Shown: positions 41,596 through 50,394 of the stretch, one piece after another
Position numbering within the stretch: position 1 is the stretch's first letter
Layout: every line of letters begins with the position of its first letter
Source: Propionispora sp. 2/2-37
GTDB taxonomy: Bacteria > Bacillota > Negativicutes > Propionisporales > Propionisporaceae
Direction of reading: 5' to 3'
Assembly: GCF_001298735.1 (NCBI RefSeq)
Contig: NZ_CYSP01000018.1
Span: 1-64,000, forward strand
DNA length: 64,000 bases
Made by a program: the position numbers and the translations under genes
The notes under the pieces: generated by a model
What the model saw: only the letters and a program-made list of their open reading frames with translations
Told to the model about the DNA's origin: nothing
Database searches by the model: none

Positions 41596-41698
41596 CTTCT
41601 ATCACCTCCTGCAACGGCAAATAGGTTCATCTTATCCTGGTTGCAACAAAAACGTATAACCTTTTCTTACGGTTCAGGATACGGATGCCCCGCATAAA

Positions 41699-41742
41699 GC
41701 AACGAAAGAACAGTCACATCGCATGGCTGTTCTTTCGGTTGT
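41699..41742 (-). terminator. Hairpin between the PTS genes and manA
   Basis: GCAACGAAAGAACAG (41699-41713) pairs with CTGTTCTTTCGGTTGT (41727-41742, one wobble). The following T-run on the minus strand is weak, so partial read-through into manA is likely. Confidence 0.6.
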
Positions 41743-41770
41743 TTTACTCAGGCTCCTTGGAAACTACCTG

Positions 41771-42607
41771 TCAGACAGAAAGTATACCCAATCCGTAGCC
41801 TACAATGCCAATGGCGAACAAACCAAAGATAATCCAGATCGCATTAACCTTCTTTTTCAATAAATCCATGCAAATAAAAGTCATGATCAACGGAATTAAG
41901 CCCGGCATAAGCTGATTGAGAATATCCTGCACCGTAGTCGTTACCACCTTGCCGTCCTGCATGGTGATCGTGGAAACCACCAGCGGGATATTGACCGATG
42001 TCCATTTGCACACCAGCGCTCCCAATACAAACAATCCCAGGATGGCCGCAGCTTCCGTCAGTTTCTGCAAGCGGTTGCCCGCCACGTCCTTTACCACATC
42101 GGTTCCTTTTTTATAGCCATATTCAATCCCATACCAGCGAATGACCAGCCGGACTACATTAAACAGCAAGAAAAAGAGGATGGGCCCGGCGATGCTGCCG
42201 CCAAGCGCGAGCGAAGCTCCCAAAGCCGCCACCAATGGCCGTAAGGTTCCCCAGAAAATCGGATCACCGACGCCGGCCAGCGGCCCCATGAGTCCGACTT
42301 TTATTCCGTTAATGGCTCCATCGTCAATATCGGCGCCATTCGCTCTTTCTTCCTCCATAGCTGCCGTAATCCCCAAAATGGGTGCGGTAACAAAAGGCTG
42401 AGTATTAAAAAATTCAAGATGCCGTTTTAACGCTTTTACCCTGTCTTCCCCCTGATATAGCCGTTTAATGATCGGTACCATGCTGAAGCAGTATCCTAAA
42501 GCCTGCATACGTTCAAAATTCCAGGAACCCTGGTGAAAATTGGAACGGATAAACATATTGAAAAGATCACTCTTGGTTAGGCTTTTTTCCTGTTTGGCTG
42601 TATTCAT
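41771..42607 (-). CDS. PTS mannose/fructose/sorbose-family IID component
   Basis: A 278-residue membrane component of a mannose-type phosphotransferase permease. Typical blocks are LFNMFIRSNFHQGSWNFERM, ALGYCFSMVPIIKRLY, LEFFNTQPF, and the loop KVGLMGPLAGVGDPIFWGTL, followed by C-terminal helices. IIC and IID together form the sugar channel; the sugar is phosphorylated by the IIA and IIB proteins encoded upstream. It is the last PTS gene of the operon IIA-IIB-IIC-IID and starts 22 bp after IIC. Confidence 0.95.
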   Translation of the reverse strand: MNTAKQEKSLTKSDLFNMFIRSNFHQGSWNFERMQALGYCFSMVPIIKRLYQGEDRVKALKRHLEFFNTQPFVTAPILGITAAMEEERANGADIDDGAINGIKVGLMGPLAGVGDPIFWGTLRPLVAALGASLALGGSIAGPILFFLLFNVVRLVIRWYGIEYGYKKGTDVVKDVAGNRLQKLTEAAAILGLFVLGALVCKWTSVNIPLVVSTITMQDGKVVTTTVQDILNQLMPGLIPLIMTFICMDLLKKKVNAIWIIFGLFAIGIVGYGLGILSV

Positions 42608-42628
42608 CTTCCGATTCCTCCTCTTTCT

Positions 42629-43435
42629 TTAATCCAATTCGTCGTCTAAATCATTGGCCTTCGCTGATGCCGATTGTTGTGCCGCCAATCCGCCGGCCGT
42701 ATATTTCGGATGCAGTTGAATATACAAAATAGCCAATACAATACCAATGACACCATAAGCCACCAAATTGAAAGTGGTAAATGCCGCTAAAACGAAGCCT
42801 AGAAAGAAAAAGGGCATTAAATATTTCGCTTCCATCATGTTAATGACCATGGCATAACCGACAACAACGATAAATCCGCCTGCGACCTGCAGACCGCCGG
42901 TTACAACCGGCGGGATGGCCGACAGCATGGCCTGGACGGCATGAGTACCAATAAACATAGCCACCAGTACTGACGGGATAGCCACCCGCAAAGCCTGTAC
43001 AAATAAAGCTAAAATGTGGCAGACATCAATTCCCCTGAAGCTGCCTTTTTGTGCATACTGGTCAGCCTGGTGCTGAAAGAAAACGGTAATCGTTCTGGCA
43101 AAAATCGTCAATACCTGACCTGCTGCCGCCAAAGGCATAGCGACTGCAATCCCGGCACCGATGCTCTGTTTTCCGGCAATAACCAGAATCGTGGAGATGA
43201 CCGACGCCAATGCCGCGTCCGGTGCCATGGCAGCGCCGATGTTCATCCAGCCCAGTGCAATCATTTCCAGAGTACCGCCAATGATAATTCCGGTTGTCAC
43301 ATCCCCCAGAATCAAGCCAATCAAAGTACAGGCAATAAGCGGCCTATGGGTCTGAAACTCATCCAGTACACTCCCCATGCCGCAAATGCAAGAAACGATA
43401 AAAATGAGAACAATTTGGATACCACTAAGTTCCAT
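42629..43435 (-). CDS. PTS mannose/fructose/sorbose-family IIC component
   Basis: A 268-residue polytopic membrane protein, the IIC partner of the IID protein. It begins SGIQIVLIFIVSCICGMGSV and contains QTHRPLIACTLIGLILGDVT and IGGTLEMIALGWMNIGAAMA, which are signature segments of mannose-family IIC. AGGAGGAG lies before the ATG. A 36-bp gap separates it from the IIB gene upstream. Sugar specificity cannot be read from it, but the neighbouring manA gene favours mannose or a mannose-6-phosphate-forming sugar. Confidence 0.95.
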   Translation of the reverse strand: MELSGIQIVLIFIVSCICGMGSVLDEFQTHRPLIACTLIGLILGDVTTGIIIGGTLEMIALGWMNIGAAMAPDAALASVISTILVIAGKQSIGAGIAVAMPLAAAGQVLTIFARTITVFFQHQADQYAQKGSFRGIDVCHILALFVQALRVAIPSVLVAMFIGTHAVQAMLSAIPPVVTGGLQVAGGFIVVVGYAMVINMMEAKYLMPFFFLGFVLAAFTTFNLVAYGVIGIVLAILYIQLHPKYTAGGLAAQQSASAKANDLDDELD

Positions 43436-43470
43436 ACAAACTCCTCCTTATTGTATTGGTCTTGCTCTAT

Positions 43471-43956
43471 TTAATGTCCGCCGTTTAAAACAGACATTAA
43501 ATCCACTTTGGAATCGGAAGTCACCTTTCTGATTTCCAGTTCCACCCCTCTGTTGTGCAGTTCCTGAAACGCTTTGACATCCTGTTCGTTAACCGAAACA
43601 ACCTTGGTTATCTGCCTTTTCCCTTCCTTGAAGCTCATGCCGCCGATATTGACGCTTTTGATGCCAACACCTCCCTCGACCAGCCGCAATACATCAGTGG
43701 GATTTGTGAATAACAACAAAGCGCGTGTTTCGGCATATTTCGGATTATTATAAACCCGGATCGTCTTGTCGATATCCACTACACTGGCCGTAATCCCGGG
43801 CGGGGCTACCTGGGTAAGCAGTGTTTTACGAATGGTGTCCCGCGATATTTCATCATTGCAAACGATAATTCTTTCACACTTTGTTTCCTTAGCCCAGGTA
43901 GTCACCACCTGTCCATGAATTAATCTGTCGTCAATTCTCGCCAATACAATGTTCAT
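43471..43956 (-). CDS. PTS mannose/fructose/sorbose-family IIB component
   Basis: A cytoplasmic phosphocarrier of 161 residues that passes phosphate from IIA to the incoming sugar. The phosphorylated histidine lies in DDRLIHGQVVTTWAKE near residue 15, and VCNDEISRDTIRKTLLTQVA follows as in LevE/SorB. The start at 43956 (MNIVLARID) has AAGGAGG and comes one base after the IIA stop codon, so the two are translationally coupled. The longer frame overlapping IIA is not real. Confidence 0.95.
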   Translation of the reverse strand: MNIVLARIDDRLIHGQVVTTWAKETKCERIIVCNDEISRDTIRKTLLTQVAPPGITASVVDIDKTIRVYNNPKYAETRALLLFTNPTDVLRLVEGGVGIKSVNIGGMSFKEGKRQITKVVSVNEQDVKAFQELHNRGVELEIRKVTSDSKVDLMSVLNGGH

Positions 43957-43957
43957 A

Positions 43958-44377
43958 TTATAATTCCTCCTTATCGCTATCATCTGTACTGATGGGCTCA
44001 AAAGCACGGATTCCCTCTTTACCGACTCTCTGCGCAACCTGTTTCGCGTCCTCCAGGGTAAGAGCCGGTGAACTTAAAATTTCCAAAAGCATCGGCATAT
44101 TCAGTCCGGCCACGATACCGGCATTCTCCATTTCCAGGGAAAGCCGGCAGGCTGCATTATACGGACTTCCTGCAAACAAATCGGTAATAAAGATGACGCC
44201 ATCCTTCAAATCCAGTCTCTTTAAAACTGCTCTATATTTATCCACTAAAGCATCCGCACTTTCACCGGCATCAAATGTTACGGCCGCAACATTTTCCCTG
44301 CCTCCGCAAACCATCTCACACGATTTTAGTATTTCCTGCGAAAAATGACCATGAGAACCTATCACAACAGCTATCAT
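43958..44377 (-). CDS. PTS mannose/fructose/sorbose-family IIA component
   Basis: A 139-residue cytoplasmic protein phosphorylated by HPr; the active histidine is in IGSHGHFSQEIL near residue 10. VIFITDLFAGSPYNAACRLS and GLNMPMLLEIL are the other family landmarks. The ATG at 44377 follows AGGAGGG; the upstream frame to 44671 covers the regulatory region and is not coding. It is the first gene of the PTS operon and lies about 35-40 bp downstream of the transcription start expected from the sigma-54 promoter at 44426-44442. Confidence 0.95.
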   Translation of the reverse strand: MIAVVIGSHGHFSQEILKSCEMVCGGRENVAAVTFDAGESADALVDKYRAVLKRLDLKDGVIFITDLFAGSPYNAACRLSLEMENAGIVAGLNMPMLLEILSSPALTLEDAKQVAQRVGKEGIRAFEPISTDDSDKEEL

Positions 44378-44425
44378 ATCTACCCTCCTAAAACAAATGC
44401 ATTTCTTCTTTCCGCCAATACTTTG

Positions 44426-44442
44426 TGCAAGCGGCATGCCAA
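44426..44442 (-). promoter_or_regulatory. Sigma-54 promoter of the PTS operon
   Basis: Minus strand TTGGCATGCCGCTTGCA matches the -24/-12 consensus TGGCAC-N5-TTGCW, with the invariant GG and GC exactly ten bases apart. The upstream levR-type gene encodes the matching activator. Confidence 0.9.
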
Positions 44443-44503
44443 TAGCCTGTATTGAGAGCCGGCTTTCCAGTAATATCACGGTAAAATGCGCTAAAATCGT
44501 ACA

Positions 44504-44535
44504 TTTTGATACACTATTTATTTTTTTAATACACT
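44504..44535. promoter_or_regulatory. Paired direct repeats, probable LevR-type upstream activating site
   Basis: TTTTGATACACT (44504-44515) and TTTTAATACACT (44524-44535) are 20 bp apart, two helical turns. They lie about 65-95 bp upstream of the -24 box, as expected for a sigma-54 enhancer. Confidence 0.65.
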
Positions 44536-44620
44536 TATTCAGAAAAAATGCAAAAAAGAATATCAGTTTTTTCAAAACTGTATCTAAAAGAGGTAAAAGA
44601 AAAATCCTGCATATTGAACA

Positions 44621-44658
44621 AAAAAGCGATTCTTCCTGCACCGGGCACGAAGAATCGC
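44621..44658 (-). terminator. Terminator of the levR-type gene
   Basis: GCGATTCTTC (44626-44635) pairs with GAAGAATCGC (44649-44658). On the minus strand a T6 run follows. Confidence 0.85.
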
Positions 44659-44688
44659 CAAAGTCCGTCATTTGATTTTTAATAACAT

Positions 44689-47460
44689 TTATAACATTTC
44701 AGCAATAAACAGTATCTCATCTTCCGTCAATTCAATACCGATCGTATCTTTGAAGACTTGTACCGACCGCTTTACGCTTTGCACATAAGCAGGGTTTATA
44801 CTGCCTTTATCGCCTTTATAAACCAGCCCGTCCTGAATGACCATCCGTTCCAGGGCACAGCCGCAATGGATCATCAGTTTGATTTCCATGGTGTTGGTAA
44901 ATTCCCGCTTTAAGGATTTTTTTAATACACTTAAAAACTCTTCTAATACACTGATAATTTTAGCCGGATTTAAATAGGTTAAAAATTGTTTCAAACTGTC
45001 TTCACTAAGATTTTTTACAACAATATTCTGCTTTTTTTCCACTACGGAAAAGTGATTCCGGATAATATTTTTGAGTATTTTTTCCCCGCGGCTGTTGATC
45101 AAGGTCTCCAACGGCACAAACGGAGCATTGATCCCGGGATTGGCAATTCCCACCGATGCCAGGATTTTATGTTTCTGCTGAATTTTTTCCGCATTCTCCC
45201 TTACGTTTTTACTGCTTAATGGAATGACTTCAATATGTTCATCTACCATATTGTCCAGAATATCTTCTACCAATTCCTTCAATTTGATCGCCGTACCCTC
45301 GCCGGAGGCACAAATGGTTAAAATCACTCCTTCATTTTCATGCGGACGTTTCTTCTTCCGGCTGCCGTACCCCTGAAAATTCTGCAGTGAAGTATAAATA
45401 TCATCCAAATCCTGGCCAAACTCATTCACCTTCCGGGCCGCTTCCAGCAACAGCGGCGTTGATACCATATCCAGAGTACGCACTTTAACATGGCACTTTT
45501 CTGCAATCACATCTTCAAAGTTGGTCAGGGAGCCCATATCCACAAGCAGCAATATCCCCTTGAGATCATGATTAATTTCCTGGACGGACTGGATGATCTT
45601 GTCCAATATATCCTTAGGGCTAACCTCCAGCGGCATATCCACCGCTACAATATTGTCATACCCAAGCAATTTTTGTACTACATTCACCATGGAGCTTGCC
45701 GTACTATTGCCATGGGCGGCCACAATGATGGAAATTTGTCCGCTTTGATCAATTTCATGGACCGAACTTAACAGCAGCGTGAAATACTCCAGTTCCTCCT
45801 TTGGTATCTCTACACTATAGTTGTCTTCAATGATGTCCTTTATTTCCAAAGCCACTTGATACTCATCGGGATACTCCCGGACAGCGCTTTCGATATTGGC
45901 ATACTGCAGGGCCTGATTGCTTTCCAGCCTGCGCAGCAAAGCGCTCAAATGCAAACTTAACGCGTAGAGAAACCGGTCCTGATAATCCCGTTTTAGCCGC
46001 TGTTTGGCCAACAGTTGGATTTCCTCCGCCAGTTCCAGCAGCTTGCGGTCCACTATTTTTAATATTCTTTGCCGGGTACTCAAATGGGTATTGAACTTAT
46101 TGTAGAATGATTTGATATGCAGATTGATATCGGCCATGATAAAATTTTTAATCAGTTCGTCCTGCACGCCCTCCGCTTTGAGCATGGCGGCCTTGCCTTC
46201 AATAATCTTATACAGATTAAACGGCGGTTCATATTGATCGTCCTCGACCAGCACCTTATATTCCTGATGGCTTATAATGATTTGCTCATCAATATACTTA
46301 TCCAGTTCGATCATTTCCTGCCGCCTGGCTCCCAGTGTCAGCAGTCCGCTCTTAAAATGCTCCGGCAGCGATTTAAAATCAATCTCGATATAATTTTTAT
46401 TGATCCCGTTTACAAACGCTTTGGCGCAAACCAGTTGAATGTTTGATTTTAACTGCCCGATATTACCGTAGGATACACTGGCAATTAACGCTTTAACCGC
46501 TTCGGACATGATCCTGATGGGTTTATTCACCCGGTGTGCTTCATTGGTAAGCAGGAATTTAAGGATGTCCACCTGCTCCTGTATAGGACGCTGCTGCAGG
46601 GGAGGAATGGTAATCACAATCGGTATGCGCCGGATAAAGGTCTTAATCAAGGACGAGGTATGCTCCTCCGTGGTTGCCCCGATGATGAGCACCCTGGCCC
46701 GGCGTTTGCGGTCCGTTTCCCCCAGTTTATTGAAAGTCCCGGTATCCATAAAGTAAAAGATCATTTCCTGGCCTTCCGGCGGCAGGCGATGGATTTCATC
46801 TAAAAATAAAATCCCGCCGTTTGCCTCTTCCACCAATCCCTGCTTGTCGGTGTCCGCTCCGGTAAAGGCTCCCTTGACGTGGCCAAAAATATGGGATACA
46901 AGTAGTTGCGGGTTATTATAATAATCGGCACAATTGAATACCTTGAAGGGGGCATTCTCCTTGAGTCTTTCACAAAATTTTCCGTAGTTGTACATCATAT
47001 TGACGAACAGGGTTTTGCCTACGCCGGTCTGCCCGACAATTAAAGTATGCAGCCCGTTGGGAGGATATAAGATTGCCGCTTTGGCCTGCTCCACCTGGCC
47101 TTTCAAACTGCCATTTACTCCGATCAAATGCTTGAAAGGATTCTTATCGAAAAATACATCTTCATTATCACCAAAAATTTCTCTCAGACTGCCAACTTCC
47201 AGCGGCTCCGGCCCCAGCTTTTTTCCGCACAGCCTTTCCAGGGTTTCTTTATCAAAGTACAAAACCGGCCTGCCTTTAATTTTAATAATCTTACCCATCT
47301 TAAATAACACATTTAGTTCCATACTGACATTATTTCGCAAAATGCCCAGCCGTTCAGAAATACCGGAAGCATCCACTCCTGCCTCTCCTACCAGTTGTTC
47401 CAGGGTATACTCGTTCGACCGTTCGCAAATATAGTTATAAATTTTCTCAATTCGCTTCAT
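44689..47460 (-). CDS. levR: LevR-type sigma-54-dependent activator with PTS regulation domains
   Basis: A 923-residue transcription activator of the PTS operon. The domains in order are: an N-terminal winged helix (about 1-75); an AAA+ sigma-54 interaction domain with Walker A VGQTGVGKT (143-150), the sigma-54 contact GAFTGA (197-202) and Walker B ILFLDEIHRLP; a PTS regulation domain with several His (region LYALSLHLSALLRRLES); an EIIA-Man-like domain (ISIIVAAHGNSTASSMVNVV); an EIIB-like domain; and a C-terminal PRD (IHCGCALERMVIQDG). HPr- and EII-dependent phosphorylation of the PRDs should switch it on or off with sugar supply. It is monocistronic, directly upstream of its target, with its terminator between. 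Confidence 0.94.
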   Translation of the reverse strand: MKRIEKIYNYICERSNEYTLEQLVGEAGVDASGISERLGILRNNVSMELNVLFKMGKIIKIKGRPVLYFDKETLERLCGKKLGPEPLEVGSLREIFGDNEDVFFDKNPFKHLIGVNGSLKGQVEQAKAAILYPPNGLHTLIVGQTGVGKTLFVNMMYNYGKFCERLKENAPFKVFNCADYYNNPQLLVSHIFGHVKGAFTGADTDKQGLVEEANGGILFLDEIHRLPPEGQEMIFYFMDTGTFNKLGETDRKRRARVLIIGATTEEHTSSLIKTFIRRIPIVITIPPLQQRPIQEQVDILKFLLTNEAHRVNKPIRIMSEAVKALIASVSYGNIGQLKSNIQLVCAKAFVNGINKNYIEIDFKSLPEHFKSGLLTLGARRQEMIELDKYIDEQIIISHQEYKVLVEDDQYEPPFNLYKIIEGKAAMLKAEGVQDELIKNFIMADINLHIKSFYNKFNTHLSTRQRILKIVDRKLLELAEEIQLLAKQRLKRDYQDRFLYALSLHLSALLRRLESNQALQYANIESAVREYPDEYQVALEIKDIIEDNYSVEIPKEELEYFTLLLSSVHEIDQSGQISIIVAAHGNSTASSMVNVVQKLLGYDNIVAVDMPLEVSPKDILDKIIQSVQEINHDLKGILLLVDMGSLTNFEDVIAEKCHVKVRTLDMVSTPLLLEAARKVNEFGQDLDDIYTSLQNFQGYGSRKKKRPHENEGVILTICASGEGTAIKLKELVEDILDNMVDEHIEVIPLSSKNVRENAEKIQQKHKILASVGIANPGINAPFVPLETLINSRGEKILKNIIRNHFSVVEKKQNIVVKNLSEDSLKQFLTYLNPAKIISVLEEFLSVLKKSLKREFTNTMEIKLMIHCGCALERMVIQDGLVYKGDKGSINPAYVQSVKRSVQVFKDTIGIELTEDEILFIAEML

Positions 47461-47551
47461 ACGGATTCACTTCCCTTCAAAAACAGACGGCCAATATTCT
47501 TTGAAAAACCCGATAGTATCGGTTATTAGCAGACTAAAGGCTGGTAAACAA

Positions 47552-47603
47552 AAACAGCGCTTACAAGTATTACAATATTTTCTATATTGTAATACTTGTA
47601 AGC
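47552..47603. repeat. 19-bp perfect inverted repeat overlapping a cre-like site
   Basis: GCTTACAAGTATTACAATA (47559-47577) and its exact complement (47585-47603) flank a 7-nt loop in the divergent region between levR and the kinase gene. At its left end the minus-strand sequence TTGTAAGCGCTGTTT (47552-47566) fits the CcpA cre consensus except at one position. It may be an operator, or a terminator towards levR because GTTTTTGTTT follows on that strand. Confidence 0.55.
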
Positions 47604-47830
47604 AACCCCCCGCAAGATAAAACAAATAAAATCTATTTCCGCCTAAAAGCAGAGCGGCAAATTAACCCTCCGTTCCGCTTGGCTCCCAGGCATTATTCCG
47701 GCACCGCAACGAAGGGGTTCGGCAGGAAGCCGAAGAGCCGTTCATAATTTTTATGGAATTTAAAACCCATTTATGGTATATTAATGTTAATATCAGTCCG
47801 TTAATAAACAGCCAAATAATTGCATGTTCT
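47604..47830. other. Gene-free stretch upstream of the kinase gene
   Basis: No gene is seen. A -10-like TATATT and repeated TTAATA motifs (about 47775-47800) could be part of a promoter for the two-component genes, but no good -35 is visible. Confidence 0.3.
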
Positions 47831-47831
47831 T

Positions 47832-47870
47832 AGGAGGAGTCTGTCACCGCAGATTCCTCCTGTATTTTTG
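47832..47870 (+). terminator. Leader hairpin (attenuator-like) before the kinase gene
   Basis: AGGAGGAGTCTG (47832-47843) pairs with CAGATTCCTCCT (47850-47861, one G-T) and is followed by GTATTTTTG. It lies 40 bases before the ribosome site of the kinase gene, so it could attenuate its transcription. Confidence 0.55.
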
Positions 47871-47910
47871 TAGGCACACTTTTGCCCAACAGGTGTCGGA
47901 AGGAGAAATT

Positions 47911-49521
47911 ATGAAGACCGGCAATTCGTTTTTTAAACTCCATACGATGATTGCCATTTTTGTGTGTACTGTGGTGGCCATGTCCCTCCTGGTAACCGAT
48001 ATGCTGATTAGCAATAATGTCGGTAAACAAACACAGGATTCACTATCCGATCATGCCATGGAAATTGCCCGCATTACGGCGTACTCGCCAACCGTCGTTG
48101 ATGCCCTAACCGGGAAAAGGCCGGCACAGGAAATTCAGGATTACGCGCAAAAGCTTTGCCAGATAAGTAATACCCGGTTTATTGTGGTTATGGATATGAA
48201 CCGCCTGCGTAAATCCCATCCTACACTGGCCAAAATAGGAACTGTATATGAAGAACATGATGCCGATAAAGCATTCGCCGGTCAGGAAACGACTTCCATT
48301 GAAAAGGGCTCACTGGGAAAATCCCTACGGGCCTTTGTCCCTGTCTATAATGACAGCGGCCGGCAAATCGGTGTTGTTTTAGTCGGTATTATGCTGGATA
48401 GCGTGTATCAGGCTATCGCCAACAGCCGTTCCAGCATTTATGCCGGAATCGGTATCGGGTTGCTGGTGGGTCTGACCGGGGCGGTATTACTGGCCCGTCA
48501 CATCAAAAAAATTATGTTTGGCCTGGAGCCATTTTCGATTGCCCGTCTGGTGGAAGAACGCAGCGCCATGCTGCAATCTACCCGTGAGGGGATGATAGCG
48601 GTTGACCAGGACGGCCGGATCACTCTTGTCAATGATGCCGCACTGCAAATCTTTGCTAAAGCGGGAATAACCGGTCCGTTTCTCGGACAGCTTGTCGACG
48701 AGTGCGTGCCAAATACCCGGCTGCAGAGCGTCTTTAAAACAGGAAAGCCGGAACTGGATCAGGAACAGGATATGAACGGCATTACCGTAATGACTAACCG
48801 TACGCCGGTAAGTATTGATGGAAAGATTATTGGAGCCATTGCCACTTTCCGGGATAAAACCGAACTTAGAAACTTAGCGGAACAGCTGACGGGCGTCAGA
48901 AATTATGCCGAATCCCTGCGGGCCCAGACCCACGAATTTATGAACAAACTGCACGTGATTCTGGGAATGATCCGCATGGGCGTCTATGACCAGTTGACGG
49001 ATTACGTCAATCAGATTGCCCATCAGTACCAAGCCAAGGTCGGCAGTATTGTTAAAAAGATCAAAGATCCTGTTTTGGCCGGCTTTCTCCTGGGGAAACA
49101 AAGTCAGGCCAAAGAAGCCGGCGCCATCCTGGTATTGACGGAAGACTCCTTCCTTCCCGAATCAGCAAATCCGGAAACGGTACATGAAATGATTACGATT
49201 ATCGGCAATCTGATTGATAATGCTTTGGATGCGGTGGAAAATACGCCGGACAAACTGATTCAAACCGGATTATATTATGAAAACGGCCAGCTTGTCATCG
49301 TCGTGAATGACAGCGGGTCAGGCTTAAGCGAACAAGACAAAGATCATATATTTCTCAAGGGCTATTCTACTAAAGGAGACTATCGCGGCCTGGGCTTGTA
49401 TTTGGTTACCTGCAGCCTGGAACGGATTGGCGGCCGGATTACCGTAGCTTCCCAGCCGGGGCAGGGAACTCAGTTTACCGTTAGATCACCGTATACTGCT
49501 AAGGAGGATGTGGCATGGTAA
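47911..49521 (+). CDS. DcuS/CitA-family sensor histidine kinase (pair 1)
   Basis: A membrane kinase of 536 residues that senses external di- or tricarboxylates. TM1 (about 13-35) and TM2 (about 175-195) enclose a periplasmic PAS/CACHE-type domain. It keeps the ligand motif LRKSHP (compare RYSHP in E. coli DcuS) and the Arg in GKSLRAFVPVY. A cytoplasmic PAS domain follows, then the phosphoacceptor in HEFMNKLHVILGMIRMG and an HATPase with NLIDNALDAVEN, NDSGSGLSEQ and YRGLGLYLV. The start at 47911 follows AAGGAG. It overlaps its response regulator by seven bases. Its closest partner in the window is the second kinase at 55742. The likely target is the decarboxylase operon next door. Confidence 0.93.
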   Translation: MKTGNSFFKLHTMIAIFVCTVVAMSLLVTDMLISNNVGKQTQDSLSDHAMEIARITAYSPTVVDALTGKRPAQEIQDYAQKLCQISNTRFIVVMDMNRLRKSHPTLAKIGTVYEEHDADKAFAGQETTSIEKGSLGKSLRAFVPVYNDSGRQIGVVLVGIMLDSVYQAIANSRSSIYAGIGIGLLVGLTGAVLLARHIKKIMFGLEPFSIARLVEERSAMLQSTREGMIAVDQDGRITLVNDAALQIFAKAGITGPFLGQLVDECVPNTRLQSVFKTGKPELDQEQDMNGITVMTNRTPVSIDGKIIGAIATFRDKTELRNLAEQLTGVRNYAESLRAQTHEFMNKLHVILGMIRMGVYDQLTDYVNQIAHQYQAKVGSIVKKIKDPVLAGFLLGKQSQAKEAGAILVLTEDSFLPESANPETVHEMITIIGNLIDNALDAVENTPDKLIQTGLYYENGQLVIVVNDSGSGLSEQDKDHIFLKGYSTKGDYRGLGLYLVTCSLERIGGRITVASQPGQGTQFTVRSPYTAKEDVAW

Positions 49522-50222
49522 AAGTTATGATCGTAGATGATGATCCAATGGTGGTAAAGTTTAACGGCCATTATTTAAACATGGTGGAGGGTTTTGAACT
49601 GGCAGCAACCGCCCATTCTGCCGCAGAATCGCTGAGGCTGCTGGAAGAATATGAGATTGATCTGGTATTATTGGATATTTTCATGCCCGGAATGGGCGGC
49701 CTGGATTTGCTGACACAGCTCCGCAGAATTGGCAAGGGTGTTGACGTAATGATTGTAAGCGCTGCCTGTGACAGCCAAAGCATAAAAACCGCCTTGCGTT
49801 TTGGTGCGGTGGATTATATCATTAAACCATTTGAATTCGAACGGCTAAATGCCGCTTTGTCAGCTTACCGGGAACTGACGGCTGTTATGGAGGAACAGGC
49901 GCAACTGAACCAGAATGAGCTGGATAGTTTTTTATTGTCCACGAAAAACCGCCCGGTAAGGGAGCCTTTGCCGAAAGGGATTGATCCCCACACGCTAACT
50001 ACCGTCTGGGAAACCATACAAAGCTTGGACGGCAACGCCTTCTCCACGGAAGAATTAGCCCAACTGGTTGGAATTTCCCGGATTTCCATGCGTAAATACC
50101 TGGACTTTTTAAAACAGCGGGATTTGCTGATACTGCGGCTTATTTACGGAACCGTAGGACGTCCGGTGTATAAATACCGCTGCCTGCAGTCTTCCCCGGC
50201 ACTAAAACGTTTTTTATTTTAA
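49515..50222 (+). CDS. CitB/DcuR-family response regulator (pair 1)
   Basis: A 235-residue regulator. The receiver domain has acidic residues VDDDP, phospho-acceptor Asp 54 in LVLLDIFMPGMGG and the Lys in YIIKPFEFERL. The C-terminal part has a helix-turn-helix of the DcuR type (STEELAQLVGISRISMRKYL followed by DFL) and ends PVYKYRCL. The ATG lies within the end of the kinase gene, with AAGGAGG upstream, so the two are translationally coupled. Direct repeats AATTACAAAA at 50289 and 50308, just upstream of mmdA, are candidate binding sites. Confidence 0.94.
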   Translation: MVKVMIVDDDPMVVKFNGHYLNMVEGFELAATAHSAAESLRLLEEYEIDLVLLDIFMPGMGGLDLLTQLRRIGKGVDVMIVSAACDSQSIKTALRFGAVDYIIKPFEFERLNAALSAYRELTAVMEEQAQLNQNELDSFLLSTKNRPVREPLPKGIDPHTLTTVWETIQSLDGNAFSTEELAQLVGISRISMRKYLDFLKQRDLLILRLIYGTVGRPVYKYRCLQSSPALKRFLF

Positions 50223-50239
50223 ATAAAATATGCCTGGCA

Positions 50240-50267
50240 AATAACCCGCAGTCCGGGTTATTTTTTA
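50240..50267 (+). terminator. Terminator after regulator gene (pair 1)
   Basis: AATAACCCG (50240-50248) pairs with CGGGTTATT (50254-50262), followed by a T-run. Confidence 0.85.
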
Positions 50268-50288
50268 TGTAAAGATTTCCCTTACTTT

Positions 50289-50346
50289 AATTACAAAAAA
50301 TAAAGAAAATTACAAAATATATGATTCCGGGCAAATTTTTTATACA
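50289..50346 (+). promoter_or_regulatory. Control region of the decarboxylase operon
   Basis: Two copies of AATTACAAAA start at 50289 and 50308, 19 bp apart on one face of the helix, upstream of a -10-like TATACA (50341-50346) that has no good -35. This arrangement suits activation by the adjacent DcuR-type regulator. Confidence 0.5.
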
Positions 50347-50394
50347 TTTAATATGGATAGAAAATCTATTAATGGGTTCGTTGGAGGTGATAGC

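Noticed and set aside
44378..44671. N-terminal extension of the PTS IIA frame
   Set aside because: It covers the sigma-54 promoter, enhancer repeats and a terminator; the real start with AGGAGGG is at 44377.
47559..47603. Palindrome as insertion-sequence terminal repeats
   Set aside because: The arms are only 7 nt apart, so there is no element between them; a hairpin or operator is the simpler reading.
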